A stretch of 64,000 nt of DNA from Pseudomonadota bacterium (GTDB taxonomy: Bacteria; Desulfobacterota; Binatia; Binatales; Binataceae), in the NCBI GenBank assembly GCA_021324755.1, contig JAJPIL010000007.1, positions 310,001 to 374,000 of the forward strand, in the 5' to 3' direction. The notes below the pieces were generated by a model, which saw only the letters and a program-made list of their open reading frames with translations, did no database searches and was not told the DNA's origin. The translations under genes and the position numbers were made by a program. This document shows positions 43,655 to 52,123 of the stretch, piece by piece. How positions within the stretch are numbered: the first letter of the stretch is position 1; the number at the start of each line of letters is the position of its first letter.

Positions 43655-45676
43655 ATGAATTCGGCAGAATCAATCTCGTTTATTCGAATCACGTCTCCAT
43701 TAAACTCGATTCTTGCGCGGCTACGCCAGCATCCAGTGGTCCGCTTCCTAGGCTACACTCGGCCCCATCTAGGGCGAGCGCTAGGGGCGGCTGTCATGGG
43801 TATCCTCAAGTTTACGTTGCCGCTTGCTTATCCTTTGGGGTTCAAGTACGTCGTCGACGTTCTGTTGTTGCCCCAAAGTGCTGAGGGCGCTTCTGCTTTG
43901 TCTTTGGCGAGCCACGATTCCGTGGACCTGACCATCGACCGCTGGTGCACCGCTCTAGCCTCTGCCCTGGGATTGGGTACTTCGGGCCAGGCGCGGCTCG
44001 AGGCTTTGACGCTTGCCCTGTTTGCGGTTTACGTGCTTCAGGGCATAGCCTCCTATTATCGCAACTTTTGGGGCCTTACTGCCGGAAGCGGTCTCATCTA
44101 CGACCTTCGCGCCGCCATCTATCGCCATTTGCAGCGCCTTCCTCACAGCTACTTCGACAAGACGCCGCCCGGCGCCATCTTCTCTCGCGTGGTAATCGAC
44201 GTTGACCTGGCGCAGGAATTCGTGTTCTCGGCGCTGACCAACGTCTGGATCGACGTGGTACTGCTTGCAACGGTCGCCTTCGGTCTTTTTGCACTAGACC
44301 ACACGTTGGCTCTAATTGCGCTGGTCGTGATGCCGTTCTATGCGGCGGTCATTCGTTATTACGCGCCGCGTATAAAGGATACGACCCATCGGCTGCAAGA
44401 GGTCGTCGAGATTTTCGCCGGCGATCTTCAAGAGCGAATCACGGGCGCGGCAACCATAAAGGCTTTTGCCCGCGAAGAAGCCGAAATCGAACGCTTCAAC
44501 GCGCAAACGCGCGTGATGTACGACCGGACGGTGGAGAAGATTCGCGAGGCCTCGTGGCAACAGGGATGGACTGAATTCATGACCAAGCTTGCGCCTTCAC
44601 TCGTCGTCCTGGTGGCAGGTGAGATGGTGATGCGGGGGTCGGTATCGCTCGGAACGCTGGTCGCTTTCACCGGAATAATGACCTACATGTATACTCCGCT
44701 CGAGCGGCTTGCCGCCCTGTCGATCGTGATGGCCACGGCGACGGCCGCAATCGAGCGAATTTTCAAGTTCCTCGATTTGAAGCCGCAGATTACCGACCAC
44801 GTGCTTGCGCGCCCACTCAAGGTTCGTGAAGGTTGCATACGGTTCGAGAACGTGAGCTTTTGTTATCCGACGAGCGACGGCTCGCAGGGACGCGTGGCCT
44901 TGAGCGACATCAACCTTCGGATCGAAGGAGGCACCACTGTAGCGCTCGTCGGTCGCTCTGGAGCGGGCAAGACGACTCTTGCAAGCTTGATTCCTCGCTT
45001 CTACGACGTAACGAGCGGGCGCATCCTTATCGATAACCGCGACATTCGCCACGTAACGCTCAAGTCGCTGCGCGAAAACATCGGCATCGTCACCCAAGAA
45101 ACCCACGTCTTCAATGGCACCGTGCGCGACATTCTAGCCTTTGCCAAACCGCAGGCAAGCGAAGAGCAGATGTGGGCCGCACTCGAGCAGGCAAACCTTG
45201 CCGACTTTGTGCGCGCACTGCCCGGAGGGCTCGATGCTTGGATCGGCGAGCGCGGCACCAAGATCTCCGGCGGACAACGCCAGCGCCTTGCCTTGGCGCG
45301 GGTATTTCTTAAAAACCCGCCTATTCTCATTCTGGATGAGGCAACGTCAGCTCTGGACGCCGAATCCGAAAAGCTCGTGCACGAGGCGATGGCGCGCCTG
45401 ATGCGCGGGCGCACCTGCATCCTCATCGCCCATCGGCTGCGCAGCGCGGTCGAGGCCGACCTTATCGTGGTGCTTGACCAGGGACGCGTGGTAGAGACCG
45501 GCACCCATCACGCCCTGCTGCGCCGAGGTGGTCTTTACGCTCGGCTCTTCGAGGAGCAAGCGCGCGGACTTTCGCTCATCCCGCCTCGGGAACCGTACGG
45601 CGGGCCAGGCTCCGTTGGCCTAACCCAGGCGATTATGGAAAGCACACGCGTAGCAAGTCCGGTCGCCGGCGCATGA
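43655..45676 (+). CDS. ABC exporter half-transporter (MsbA/lipid-exporter type)
   Basis: A 673-aa fused permease-ATPase. Six transmembrane helices occupy about residues 45-350, with an expanded first periplasmic loop. The nucleotide-binding domain follows: Walker A in LVGRSGAGKTTLAS, Q-loop GIVTQETHVFNG, signature ISGGQRQRLALARVF, Walker B ILILDEATSALD, and switch His in LIAHRLRSA. It works as a homodimer or heterodimer exporting lipids or hydrophobic compounds. The frame is open to TTG 43580; ATG 43655 is chosen, but neither has a good ribosome-binding site. Closeness to the polysaccharide locus (1.4 kb) does not prove a link. Confidence 0.92.
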   Translation: MNSAESISFIRITSPLNSILARLRQHPVVRFLGYTRPHLGRALGAAVMGILKFTLPLAYPLGFKYVVDVLLLPQSAEGASALSLASHDSVDLTIDRWCTALASALGLGTSGQARLEALTLALFAVYVLQGIASYYRNFWGLTAGSGLIYDLRAAIYRHLQRLPHSYFDKTPPGAIFSRVVIDVDLAQEFVFSALTNVWIDVVLLATVAFGLFALDHTLALIALVVMPFYAAVIRYYAPRIKDTTHRLQEVVEIFAGDLQERITGAATIKAFAREEAEIERFNAQTRVMYDRTVEKIREASWQQGWTEFMTKLAPSLVVLVAGEMVMRGSVSLGTLVAFTGIMTYMYTPLERLAALSIVMATATAAIERIFKFLDLKPQITDHVLARPLKVREGCIRFENVSFCYPTSDGSQGRVALSDINLRIEGGTTVALVGRSGAGKTTLASLIPRFYDVTSGRILIDNRDIRHVTLKSLRENIGIVTQETHVFNGTVRDILAFAKPQASEEQMWAALEQANLADFVRALPGGLDAWIGERGTKISGGQRQRLALARVFLKNPPILILDEATSALDAESEKLVHEAMARLMRGRTCILIAHRLRSAVEADLIVVLDQGRVVETGTHHALLRRGGLYARLFEEQARGLSLIPPREPYGGPGSVGLTQAIMESTRVASPVAGA

Positions 45677-45684
45677 TTTATACA

Positions 45685-45703
45685 GCCTGCTTCGCCAGCA
45701 GGC
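45685..45703 (+). terminator. Hairpin after the ABC exporter gene
   Basis: GCCTGCT (45685-45691) pairs with AGCAGGC (45697-45703) around TCGCC, 8 nt after the stop codon. No U-run is present. Confidence 0.5.
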
Positions 45704-45724
45704 CAAGACTTCACTCTCCCCACG

Positions 45725-45753
45725 CCGCTACGCGCACCCCCCACGCGTGGCGG
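45725..45753. terminator. Strong hairpin in the convergent gap
   Basis: CCGCTACGCG (45725-45734) pairs with CGCGTGGCGG (45744-45753) with a single U-G wobble around a CACCCCCCA loop. It lies between the convergent exporter and DsrE genes and may stop both transcripts. Confidence 0.45.
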
Positions 45754-46021
45754 CCGACGAAGGATGCGGGACCTCAGTTAGCTGGAGGTTCCGCTCCTTC
45801 CCTCCTTATAGCTGACGCGACTTGCGTCAAACTGCTTCCAGCCGCCAGATAGTTTGATTTAATCGGCGAGCTTTAATAGCTCATCGCCTCGAACCCAAAA
45901 AAACATCCCTGCAAGCCGATACTGCACGGCAAACAACCACTTTTCGGCACGCCCTTGGCACAAGCTGTGTGGCGCGAATTTCCACGGGCCATTTGGCGAG
46001 CCCGGCTTGAACCAGAAATCG

Positions 46022-46381
46022 CTACGAAATAACGCGGTCGACCGTTGCCATTTTCTCAGCGAGCCATTGCGGCGTCACATAACCCATCCCCGACCAGCTC
46101 CGCACCACATCCTCCGCGACACCCCTGCCGCGGCAGCACGCCCCTCAGCCATAAACGGGGATCTTGTTGTCGCGGGCGAATTGCATCAGTTCGCGAAGCG
46201 GCGGCAACCCAACTCCCTGGACGTTGGCGGCGACCACATCGTTAAACAACACTACCCCATCCCCCAAAAGCGCGATCTCAGCCTCGTGACCTGCCTCCTT
46301 GGCGCCTTTAGCCAAAAGGAAGGGCAGAGTTGCGCGCGTAGGGTCCTCAAAGCCGTGAGTGCCAATATAAAGAAACTTCAT
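46022..46381 (-). CDS. Selenocysteine-containing DsrE/TusD-like sulfur-relay protein (in-frame TGA read as Sec79)
   Basis: Read through the TGA at 46147-46145, this is a 119-aa DsrE-fold protein, the normal family length. It opens MKFLYIGTHGFEDPTRATLP, continues KEAGHEAEIALLGDGVVLF and LRELMQFARDNKIPVYG, then Sec79-GACCRGRGV and VTPQWLAEKMATVDRVI. In TusD the active Cys78 sits in an NVC-AAALRRGV context, and Sec79 aligns exactly with it. The 40 residues after the TGA are fully family-like. A strong SECIS-like hairpin follows. The ATG 46381 is fixed by GGGGG (46392-46388) 6 nt upstream. DsrE proteins pass sulfane sulfur between carriers. Truncation at the TGA would lose a third of the fold. 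Confidence 0.88.
46114..46147 (-). promoter_or_regulatory. Candidate bacterial SECIS of the DsrE gene
   Basis: Eleven nt after the TGA (46147-46145), CCGCGGC (46133-46127) pairs with GUCGCGG (46120-46114), seven pairs with one G-U, around the hexaloop AGGGGU (46126-46121). The E. coli fdhF element has the hexaloop AGGUCU, closed by a C-G pair, starting 17 nt after UGA. Here the loop starts 18 nt after and is also closed by C-G. Confidence 0.72.
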
Positions 46382-47108
46382 CGCTTTCCCCCTGTCGGTC
46401 GTTTTCGACAAAGCCTTTACTTTATTGCTACACGGTTGTGGCTCGACAGGCTACCGCGCTACTTGCGTGCTCTTGTCGCGCCCGCATCAGGAGTTCGAGG
46501 CGCGTTTCGGCTCCGTCGCCGCGAAAGCCTATCCTTTCCCGAGTATGAACCACTTGAGCCATTGGATCCCTAATTTCAATCCGAACGTCTCGCCGGCTCA
46601 CCACGCCAAAGCAAACGCCATCACCGCAAGCTCGCATCGGCAGGAACGCTCGCCCACACTCGGCAACCCGTGCAATCGAAAACTTCAAACACCCGGCCTG
46701 CCATCACAAGCTTTTTCTTGCTTCAATTTTCCTTGCTTGTCCGTTTTTACCCAACTGTGGCGCAATTCTTCACCACGAAAATGCGCTCCTAGCCCATCTC
46801 GTTCACTGGACGATAGTTGAGCAGGCGATCCAACCGAGCGAGCAAACCAGCAGCCTTGCTCGAGCCGAGCAATGGATGGCGTCCTTGCTAATTCGGGCGC
46901 GTTGAATGGTGCACGACGAAAGGCCAAATCGAGACAAGCCTTTGGTGCGGTGATCTTGCTGAATCGATTCTTCCTCTTGGCGCTTTAGCTTCTCGCCCTC
47001 TTACAACTACGCGTTCGTAATGCTATTCAGTTTCGTGCACTCTTCTGTAAAAATTTGCAAAACCAGCGCAAGGACGAATCCTGTTTGGCAGGCAAGTAGA
47101 GAGTCACC
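46382..47108. other. Gap of about 730 bp ahead of the polysaccharide locus
   Basis: This divergent region should hold the promoter for the locus starting at 47109 and for the DsrE gene. Several frames are open on both strands but show no family content. No transposon ends or direct repeats bounding the locus are recognised. Confidence 0.4.
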
Positions 47109-47885
47109 GTGAAAGTAGCGATACTAGCGGGCGGGATGGGAACCCGGCTGCGGGAGGAGACGGAGTTTCGGCCCAAGCCGATGGTGGAAATAGGCGGCCG
47201 TCCCATCCTGTGGCACATAATGAAACTTTACTCGCATTTCGGCTTTAACGAGTTCATCATCTGCCTGGGTTACAAGGGCGAAGTGATCCGCGACTACTTC
47301 CTGAACTATGAGCTTCGCAGCTGCGACTTCACCGTGACGTTGGGTTCGCGCGAGATCGAGCTTCACGGGAGTTGCGACGAGCGAGGATGGAAGGTCACGC
47401 TCGCGGATACGGGGCTCGACACGATGACCGGCGGGCGCATAAAGCGCATCTCGCGGTATATCGGCGGCGAAACCTTTATGGCTACTTACGGCGACGGCGT
47501 CGCCAACGTGGATATCCGAAGATTGCTTGACTTCCACGCAAGCCGTAAGCGCCTGGCCACGGTCACCGGCGTTCGCCCGCTTTCGCGCTACGGCGAGCTT
47601 CAGGTGCAAGACGGCGTGGTCAAGGTCTTTCGCGAAAAACCCCAGGTTCATCAGGGGCTTATCAACGGCGGCTTTTTCGTGTTCGAGCCCCAGGTGCTCG
47701 ATCTCATCGAGGGCGACCACGACACGCTCGAGGCCGGTCTCTTGACCAAGCTTGCCGACATGGGGCAGCTTGCTGTCTACGAGCACGACGGCTTTTGGCA
47801 GTGCATGGATACCTATCGCGAGATGAGGCTTCTGAACGAGCTGTGGAACAGGGGCGAGGCTGCCTGGAAGATTTGGCGCGATTAA
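47109..47885 (+). CDS. rfbF: Glucose-1-phosphate cytidylyltransferase
   Basis: A 258-aa nucleotidyltransferase making CDP-glucose from CTP and glucose-1-phosphate. It has the pyrophosphorylase signature AGGMGTRLREETEFRPKPMVEIGGRPILWHIM, then FMATYGDGVANVD (metal-binding Asp), and GFWQCMDTYREMRLLNELW at the C-terminus, all characteristic of RfbF. The start is GTG 47109. It is the first gene of the plus-strand polysaccharide locus. CDP-glucose normally needs a 4,6-dehydratase next. The short-chain dehydrogenase that usually follows is reduced to a remnant here. Confidence 0.95.
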   Translation: MKVAILAGGMGTRLREETEFRPKPMVEIGGRPILWHIMKLYSHFGFNEFIICLGYKGEVIRDYFLNYELRSCDFTVTLGSREIELHGSCDERGWKVTLADTGLDTMTGGRIKRISRYIGGETFMATYGDGVANVDIRRLLDFHASRKRLATVTGVRPLSRYGELQVQDGVVKVFREKPQVHQGLINGGFFVFEPQVLDLIEGDHDTLEAGLLTKLADMGQLAVYEHDGFWQCMDTYREMRLLNELWNRGEAAWKIWRD

Positions 47886-47909
47886 GCTTCCCTACGGGAG
47901 GTTCAAGGC

Positions 47910-48065
47910 TTGGAAGCGATACGAAACGTTCTAGTAACCGGCTCGCAAGGGTTGCGCCTCGATCTGGTCGTCAATAACTTGCTCGGATGGGGATTCACCA
48001 CGGGCAAAATCCGCATCGAAACTGGCCAGCTCGACGAGACGCTGCGGTGGAGGAAGCCCAATTAA
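47910..48065 (+). pseudogene. Internally deleted NAD-dependent epimerase/dehydratase remnant (51 codons)
   Basis: A TTG-started frame with GGGAGG (47896-47901) 8 nt upstream. It reads as three joined pieces of a short-chain dehydrogenase. The N-terminal Rossmann start IRNVLVTGSQG jumps directly to RLDLVVNNLLGWGFTTGKIRI, normally near residue 180-200 of sugar-nucleotide epimerases. A C-terminal-like tail LDETLRWRKPN follows. About 250-280 residues are missing, yet the frame is kept. In related loci a full epimerase lies between rfbF and rfbC. It cannot be an active enzyme. An assembly collapse is the alternative. Confidence 0.65.
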
Positions 48066-48077
48066 GGAGTTGCCACG

Positions 48078-48608
48078 ATGGAGTTCGTCGAACTGCCGCT
48101 TGCCGGCGCCTACCTTCTGAAGCTCGAGCCCCGCGTCGACGAGCGCGGCTTCTTTTCCCGGGCGTTCTGCGTGCGCGAGTTCGAGCAGCACGGCCTCAAC
48201 CCTCGCGTAACGCAATGCAACTTGTCGTACAACCACAAGCGGGCAACGCTTCGCGGGATGCACTATCAGCTCGCCCCGCACGCGGAAGTAAAGCTCGTAA
48301 GATGCACGGCCGGAGTCATCTACGACGTAATTATCGACCTTCGGTGCAACTCACCGACGTATTTGAAATGGTACGGCGTCGAGTTGAGCGCCGAAAACCG
48401 GCTTCAACTGTACGTTCCCGAAGGCTTTGCCCACGGCTATATCACGCTTACCGACAATGCTGAGGTCTTTTACCAAGTCTCCGAGTTCTACCATCCAGAG
48501 AGCGAGCGCGGCGTGCGCTGGAACGACCCGCTTTTCAAGATCGATTGGCCGCTAAAGCCTGAGGTTATCTCAGCCAAAGACGCAAACTATCCCGACTTTC
48601 AGCCATGA
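48078..48608 (+). CDS. rfbC: dTDP-4-dehydrorhamnose 3,5-epimerase family protein
   Basis: A 176-aa RmlC-type cupin epimerase acting on a nucleotide 4-keto-6-deoxy sugar. It shows VDERGFFSRAFCVREFEQHGL, the catalytic His in TLRGMHYQLAP, YDVIIDLRCNSPTY, and the catalytic Tyr region VFYQVSEFY. Next to rfbF, the substrate may be a CDP rather than a dTDP sugar; that is inferred. The ATG 48078 follows AAGGAG. Its TGA overlaps the ATG of the next gene (48605-48608). Confidence 0.93.
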   Translation: MEFVELPLAGAYLLKLEPRVDERGFFSRAFCVREFEQHGLNPRVTQCNLSYNHKRATLRGMHYQLAPHAEVKLVRCTAGVIYDVIIDLRCNSPTYLKWYGVELSAENRLQLYVPEGFAHGYITLTDNAEVFYQVSEFYHPESERGVRWNDPLFKIDWPLKPEVISAKDANYPDFQP

Positions 48609-49528
48609 AACGCGTGCTTATCACAGGAGCAACCGGGTTTATCGGCCGCCACGCGATACGACCGCTTTTAGAACGTGGCTTCGAAGTGCACGCCACCTAC
48701 CATAAGCGCCCGGCGCTCGGGGGCGACGCCGTGTGGCATCGGGTGGACCTGCTCGACTCGAGCGCCACGACCGAACTTGTCAAATCGGTAAAACCGTCCC
48801 ATTTGCTGCACTTCGCCTGGTACATATTCCCGCGCGACTGGCGCGAATCTCCCGAAAACCTGAGATGGCTTTCCGCAAGCGTCCATCTGCTCACTTCCTT
48901 TGCCGAGGCCGGAGGCTTCCGCGCCGTCTTTACCGGCACCTGTTTCGAATACGACCAGAGCTGGGGGCTCTTCTCCGAGTCCGAGACTCCCGCTGCGCCA
49001 AATACGCTTTACGCTACTTGCAAGAACGCGCTTCGTGAAGTGATGCTTGCGTTTGCAAAGCAGGCGGGACTTAGCGCCGCATGGGGCCGTATCTTCTACC
49101 TGTACGGTCCTTACGAATCCGAGCAGCGCTTGGTTCCCTCGGTGATCCGCTCGCTACTCAAGGGCGAGCGCGCCAAATGCACCCACGGACGCCAGATCCG
49201 GGACTTTCTTTACGTCGAGGACGTAGCCGACGCGGTCGTGGCGCTGCTCGACAGCAAAGTCGAAGGCGTTGTCAATATCGCTTCGGGAGAGCCGACAACC
49301 GTAAGACAGATTGTCGAGCTAATTGCGGCGATGCTCGGCGCGCAAGACAGAGTAGACTTTGGCGCCGTCACACCTGTCGCGACCGACCCGCCGGTTGCGG
49401 TGGCAAACGTAAACCGCCTTCAGTTCGAAGTTGGATGGCGCCCTCGATGGACGCTCGAGAAGGGTCTTGCATCTACGATCGAATGGTGCGTGGAACTGAC
49501 AAAGCCGACCACCAATTTGAAGCGTTGA
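48605..49528 (+). CDS. NAD-dependent epimerase/dehydratase (extended SDR)
   Basis: A 307-aa extended short-chain dehydrogenase. The Rossmann motif is LITGATGFIGRHA, the active-site Tyr/Lys pair is in LYATCKNALREV (YxxxK), and the conserved segment FLYVEDVADAVVALLD and NIASGEPTTVRQIVELI follow. It is a reductase or epimerase finishing a nucleotide-deoxysugar. It is translationally coupled to the epimerase upstream by ATGA. It overlaps the flippase start region downstream by up to 46 bp. Confidence 0.93.
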   Translation: MKRVLITGATGFIGRHAIRPLLERGFEVHATYHKRPALGGDAVWHRVDLLDSSATTELVKSVKPSHLLHFAWYIFPRDWRESPENLRWLSASVHLLTSFAEAGGFRAVFTGTCFEYDQSWGLFSESETPAAPNTLYATCKNALREVMLAFAKQAGLSAAWGRIFYLYGPYESEQRLVPSVIRSLLKGERAKCTHGRQIRDFLYVEDVADAVVALLDSKVEGVVNIASGEPTTVRQIVELIAAMLGAQDRVDFGAVTPVATDPPVAVANVNRLQFEVGWRPRWTLEKGLASTIEWCVELTKPTTNLKR

Positions 49529-51024
49529 GCCTGACGTCGGGCGGCTTGCTCGCCCGCAACGCGCTGTGGAACCTGGTGGGCGAAACTGTGCCGCTGTTTG
49601 CCGCGCTGATAGCGGTTCCACTTCTGGTTAAAGGCATCGGGGTTGACCGTTTCGGCGTACTCGCTCTGGCTTCCAGCGTCGTCGGCTACATGGGTCTATT
49701 CGACTTCGGGCTCGGCCGTGCCGCTTCCAAGCTAATCGCTGAAGCGCTAGGTGCCGGCCGGCGCGCGCAGGTCCCAGGGCTGTTCTGGACATCGCTGTAT
49801 CTGATGGCGGCTTTCGGCGCTTGCGGCACTCTCTTGCTCGCCGTATTCACCGGCGCGCTGGTCGCCTCGGCTCTCTCCGTGCCGGCCGCACTTCGCACTG
49901 AGAGCGCCCGCGCCTTCTATTTGCTCGCCTTATCCCTGCCTTTTGTTATCAGCGCTGCCAGTCTGCGCGGCACGCTGGCTGCTTTTCAGCGCTTCGACTT
50001 AGTAAATGCCGTGCGCGTTCCCCAGGGAATATTTTCGCTTGTCGGGCCAGTGTTGGTGCTGCCGTTTTCCCGAAGCTTGGTCTATCTGGTAGGCTCGATG
50101 GTTTTGGTAAGAATCGCCGCGTGGTTCGCCATGCTGGCCTTGTGCCTCAAGGTGATGCCGGAACTAAGCTCCAATAAGCGTTTGGCCCCGCAGCTAATCA
50201 AACCTTTATTGGGCTTTGGTGGTTGGGTCACCGTATCAAGTGTGGTAAGTCCCTTGATGGTCGAGGCTGACCGCTTTCTGATCGCGGCCATGTTATCCGT
50301 AGCCGCGGTGGCGTACTATGCCGTGCCCTACCAGGTGATAACCAAGCTTTGGATACTTCCCTACGCTATCGTGGCGGTCCTCTTTCCCGCCTTTTCCGCC
50401 AGCTTCGCTCATAACCAGGCACGCGTGGCGTTTTTGTTCGAACGCGGCGTTAAGTACATCTTCCTGGCGCTGTTTGTGCCGATCCTGTTGGTTGTCGCAT
50501 TCGCGCCTGAAGCGCTGCGCCTGTGGCTCGGAAGCAGCTTCAGTGCCCACAGCAGCGGCGTATTGCGATGGCTTGCGATAGGCGTTCTCATAAACAGCCT
50601 CGCCCACGTTCCTTTCGCTCTGGTTCAAGCGGCCCATCGGCCGGACCTCACGGCCAAACTTCATGTGGTCGAACTGCCTCTTTACATGGGCTTTCTGTGG
50701 TTGGCGTTACGCCTCTGGGGCCTGGAAGGCGCCGCTTTCGCGTGGACGGCGCGCGTCAGCGTCGACGCCTTGGCGCTGTTCGCGATGGCTGCCTGGGTGA
50801 TGCCCACCGCGACAGCTTCACTGCGGCAAACGGCCTTGCTTGTTTGTGCCGCTATAGTAGCCTTGATGGCTGCCTGGTTCACGAGAGGTGTCCAAGCCAA
50901 GCTGGCCTTCTCTGTCGGCATTCTGACTTTTTCTGCGTGGGCAGCCTGGCAATGGGTTTTCGACCGCGAGGAACGCAGCCAGCTTAAGGGATTGCTGCGT
51001 TATCTCCAGGCGTTGATTTGCTAG
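49483..51024 (+). CDS. Polysaccharide flippase (Wzx/MATE-like, oligosaccharidyl-lipid)
   Basis: A 513-aa membrane protein with 12-14 helices. It opens GLLARNALWNLVGETVPLFAALIAVPLLVKGIG and VLALASSVVGYMGLFDFGLGRAASKLIAEALG, the typical Wzx/RfbX start. It would move undecaprenyl-linked repeat units across the inner membrane. The start is ambiguous: ATG 49483 overlaps the previous gene by 46 bp, and TTG 49525 would use a TTGA overlap. The frame stays open further upstream inside the previous gene, but that part is a shadow. Confidence 0.9.
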   Translation: MVRGTDKADHQFEALSLTSGGLLARNALWNLVGETVPLFAALIAVPLLVKGIGVDRFGVLALASSVVGYMGLFDFGLGRAASKLIAEALGAGRRAQVPGLFWTSLYLMAAFGACGTLLLAVFTGALVASALSVPAALRTESARAFYLLALSLPFVISAASLRGTLAAFQRFDLVNAVRVPQGIFSLVGPVLVLPFSRSLVYLVGSMVLVRIAAWFAMLALCLKVMPELSSNKRLAPQLIKPLLGFGGWVTVSSVVSPLMVEADRFLIAAMLSVAAVAYYAVPYQVITKLWILPYAIVAVLFPAFSASFAHNQARVAFLFERGVKYIFLALFVPILLVVAFAPEALRLWLGSSFSAHSSGVLRWLAIGVLINSLAHVPFALVQAAHRPDLTAKLHVVELPLYMGFLWLALRLWGLEGAAFAWTARVSVDALALFAMAAWVMPTATASLRQTALLVCAAIVALMAAWFTRGVQAKLAFSVGILTFSAWAAWQWVFDREERSQLKGLLRYLQALIC

Positions 51025-51034
51025 GAGGACGGCT

Positions 51035-52123
51035 ATGGAAGCGTCGGACCTAAGACTTTCTGAACAAAGCGGGGCATCAAATACCGAGATTCGCGCCCGA
51101 GCCTGTCCGAACTGTTACCTGTGCGGAAGCAAAGGCGAGCCGCTCTATGAAGATTTGACCGACCGGCTTTTCGGCGCTCCTGGCAAGTGGAGCTTGAGCC
51201 GCTGCCCCAATCGGGGATGCGGTCTGGCCTGGCTTAATCCGATGCCGCTCGAGAGCGACATCGCCAGGGCCTATGCCAACTACTTCACTCACGAGGATTT
51301 TACACCGCCCCGACGACCCGTAAATTTGGGTCTCGTTAGGCGAACCTGGCGTTGGATGAAGACCGCGTATTTGGCGGAAGAATTTGGATGTGGCGAAATT
51401 GCGCCAGGTATGCGCCGCAAGCTCGCCTGTTTAGCGGTAAAGATGCTGCCGCCGTTTCGAGAGCAGCTCGAAGCACCGTACCGTTACCTTCCACGGCAGA
51501 AAAAGGGACGAGTTTTGGACGTCGGTTGCGGCAATGGCGAGATGCTGCAGGTCGCGCAACGAATGGGATGGGATGCTGAGGGCGTGGAAGTCGATCCGCA
51601 GGCGGTCGCGGCTGCTAAAAAGCGAGGTCTTCGGGTGCACCAGGGCTCGTTGGCCGAACAGAACTTTGCCGACGATTCATTTGATCTCATACTGATGAAC
51701 CACGTCATCGAGCACGTCCACGATCCGCTTGGGCTTTTGCGCGAGTGCTATCGCGTGCTTCGCCCTGGTTGTCTTTTGGTGGTGTGGACGCCTAACCTGG
51801 ACAGTTGGGGGCACCGACAGTTCGGCCCGTCCTGGCGTGGGCTCGAGCCGCCCCGCCATCTCTATCTCTTCAACCGCAAGAACCTCGTGGACCTTGCGCA
51901 AAGAGCGGGCTTCATCGAACCCAGAGTGACGAGCACAGTTCGCCCCACGGTAGGCATTTTTCTGGAAAGTCCTAGAATCCGCTCTTCCGGTCGGGGCGAT
52001 CCGAACCGAGCACCCAACTTTGCCGAGCTGACGCGCGCGTACTCTGCGGCGTTCGCCGAGGCAGCTTTGCGTCTTTTCGATCCGTTTGCGGGCGACGAGC
52101 TTCTGCTGGAGGCGCGCAAATGA
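51035..52123 (+). CDS. Class I SAM methyltransferase with N-terminal zinc-binding motif
   Basis: A 362-aa methyltransferase. The N-terminus has a Cys4-type knuckle (CPNCYLCGSKGE and LSRCPNRGCGLAWLNPMP). After a helical insert comes the SAM domain: motif I in RVLDVGCGNGEML, LILMNHVIEHVHDPLGLLRECYRVLRPG, and GLEPPRHLYLFNRKNL. This architecture is common in O-antigen and EPS loci, methylating sugars or lipid-linked glycans. The start ATG 51035 has AGGAGG upstream. It overlaps the next gene by ATGA at 52120. Confidence 0.92.
   Translation: MEASDLRLSEQSGASNTEIRARACPNCYLCGSKGEPLYEDLTDRLFGAPGKWSLSRCPNRGCGLAWLNPMPLESDIARAYANYFTHEDFTPPRRPVNLGLVRRTWRWMKTAYLAEEFGCGEIAPGMRRKLACLAVKMLPPFREQLEAPYRYLPRQKKGRVLDVGCGNGEMLQVAQRMGWDAEGVEVDPQAVAAAKKRGLRVHQGSLAEQNFADDSFDLILMNHVIEHVHDPLGLLRECYRVLRPGCLLVVWTPNLDSWGHRQFGPSWRGLEPPRHLYLFNRKNLVDLAQRAGFIEPRVTSTVRPTVGIFLESPRIRSSGRGDPNRAPNFAELTRAYSAAFAEAALRLFDPFAGDELLLEARK

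Larger units (their letters stand above)
45677..46021. other. Convergent gap of about 345 bp
   Basis: Contains the two hairpins at 45685-45703 and 45725-45753; nothing else is supported. The DsrE reading frame continues into this side only as far as its TAG at 46022-46024. Confidence 0.5.
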
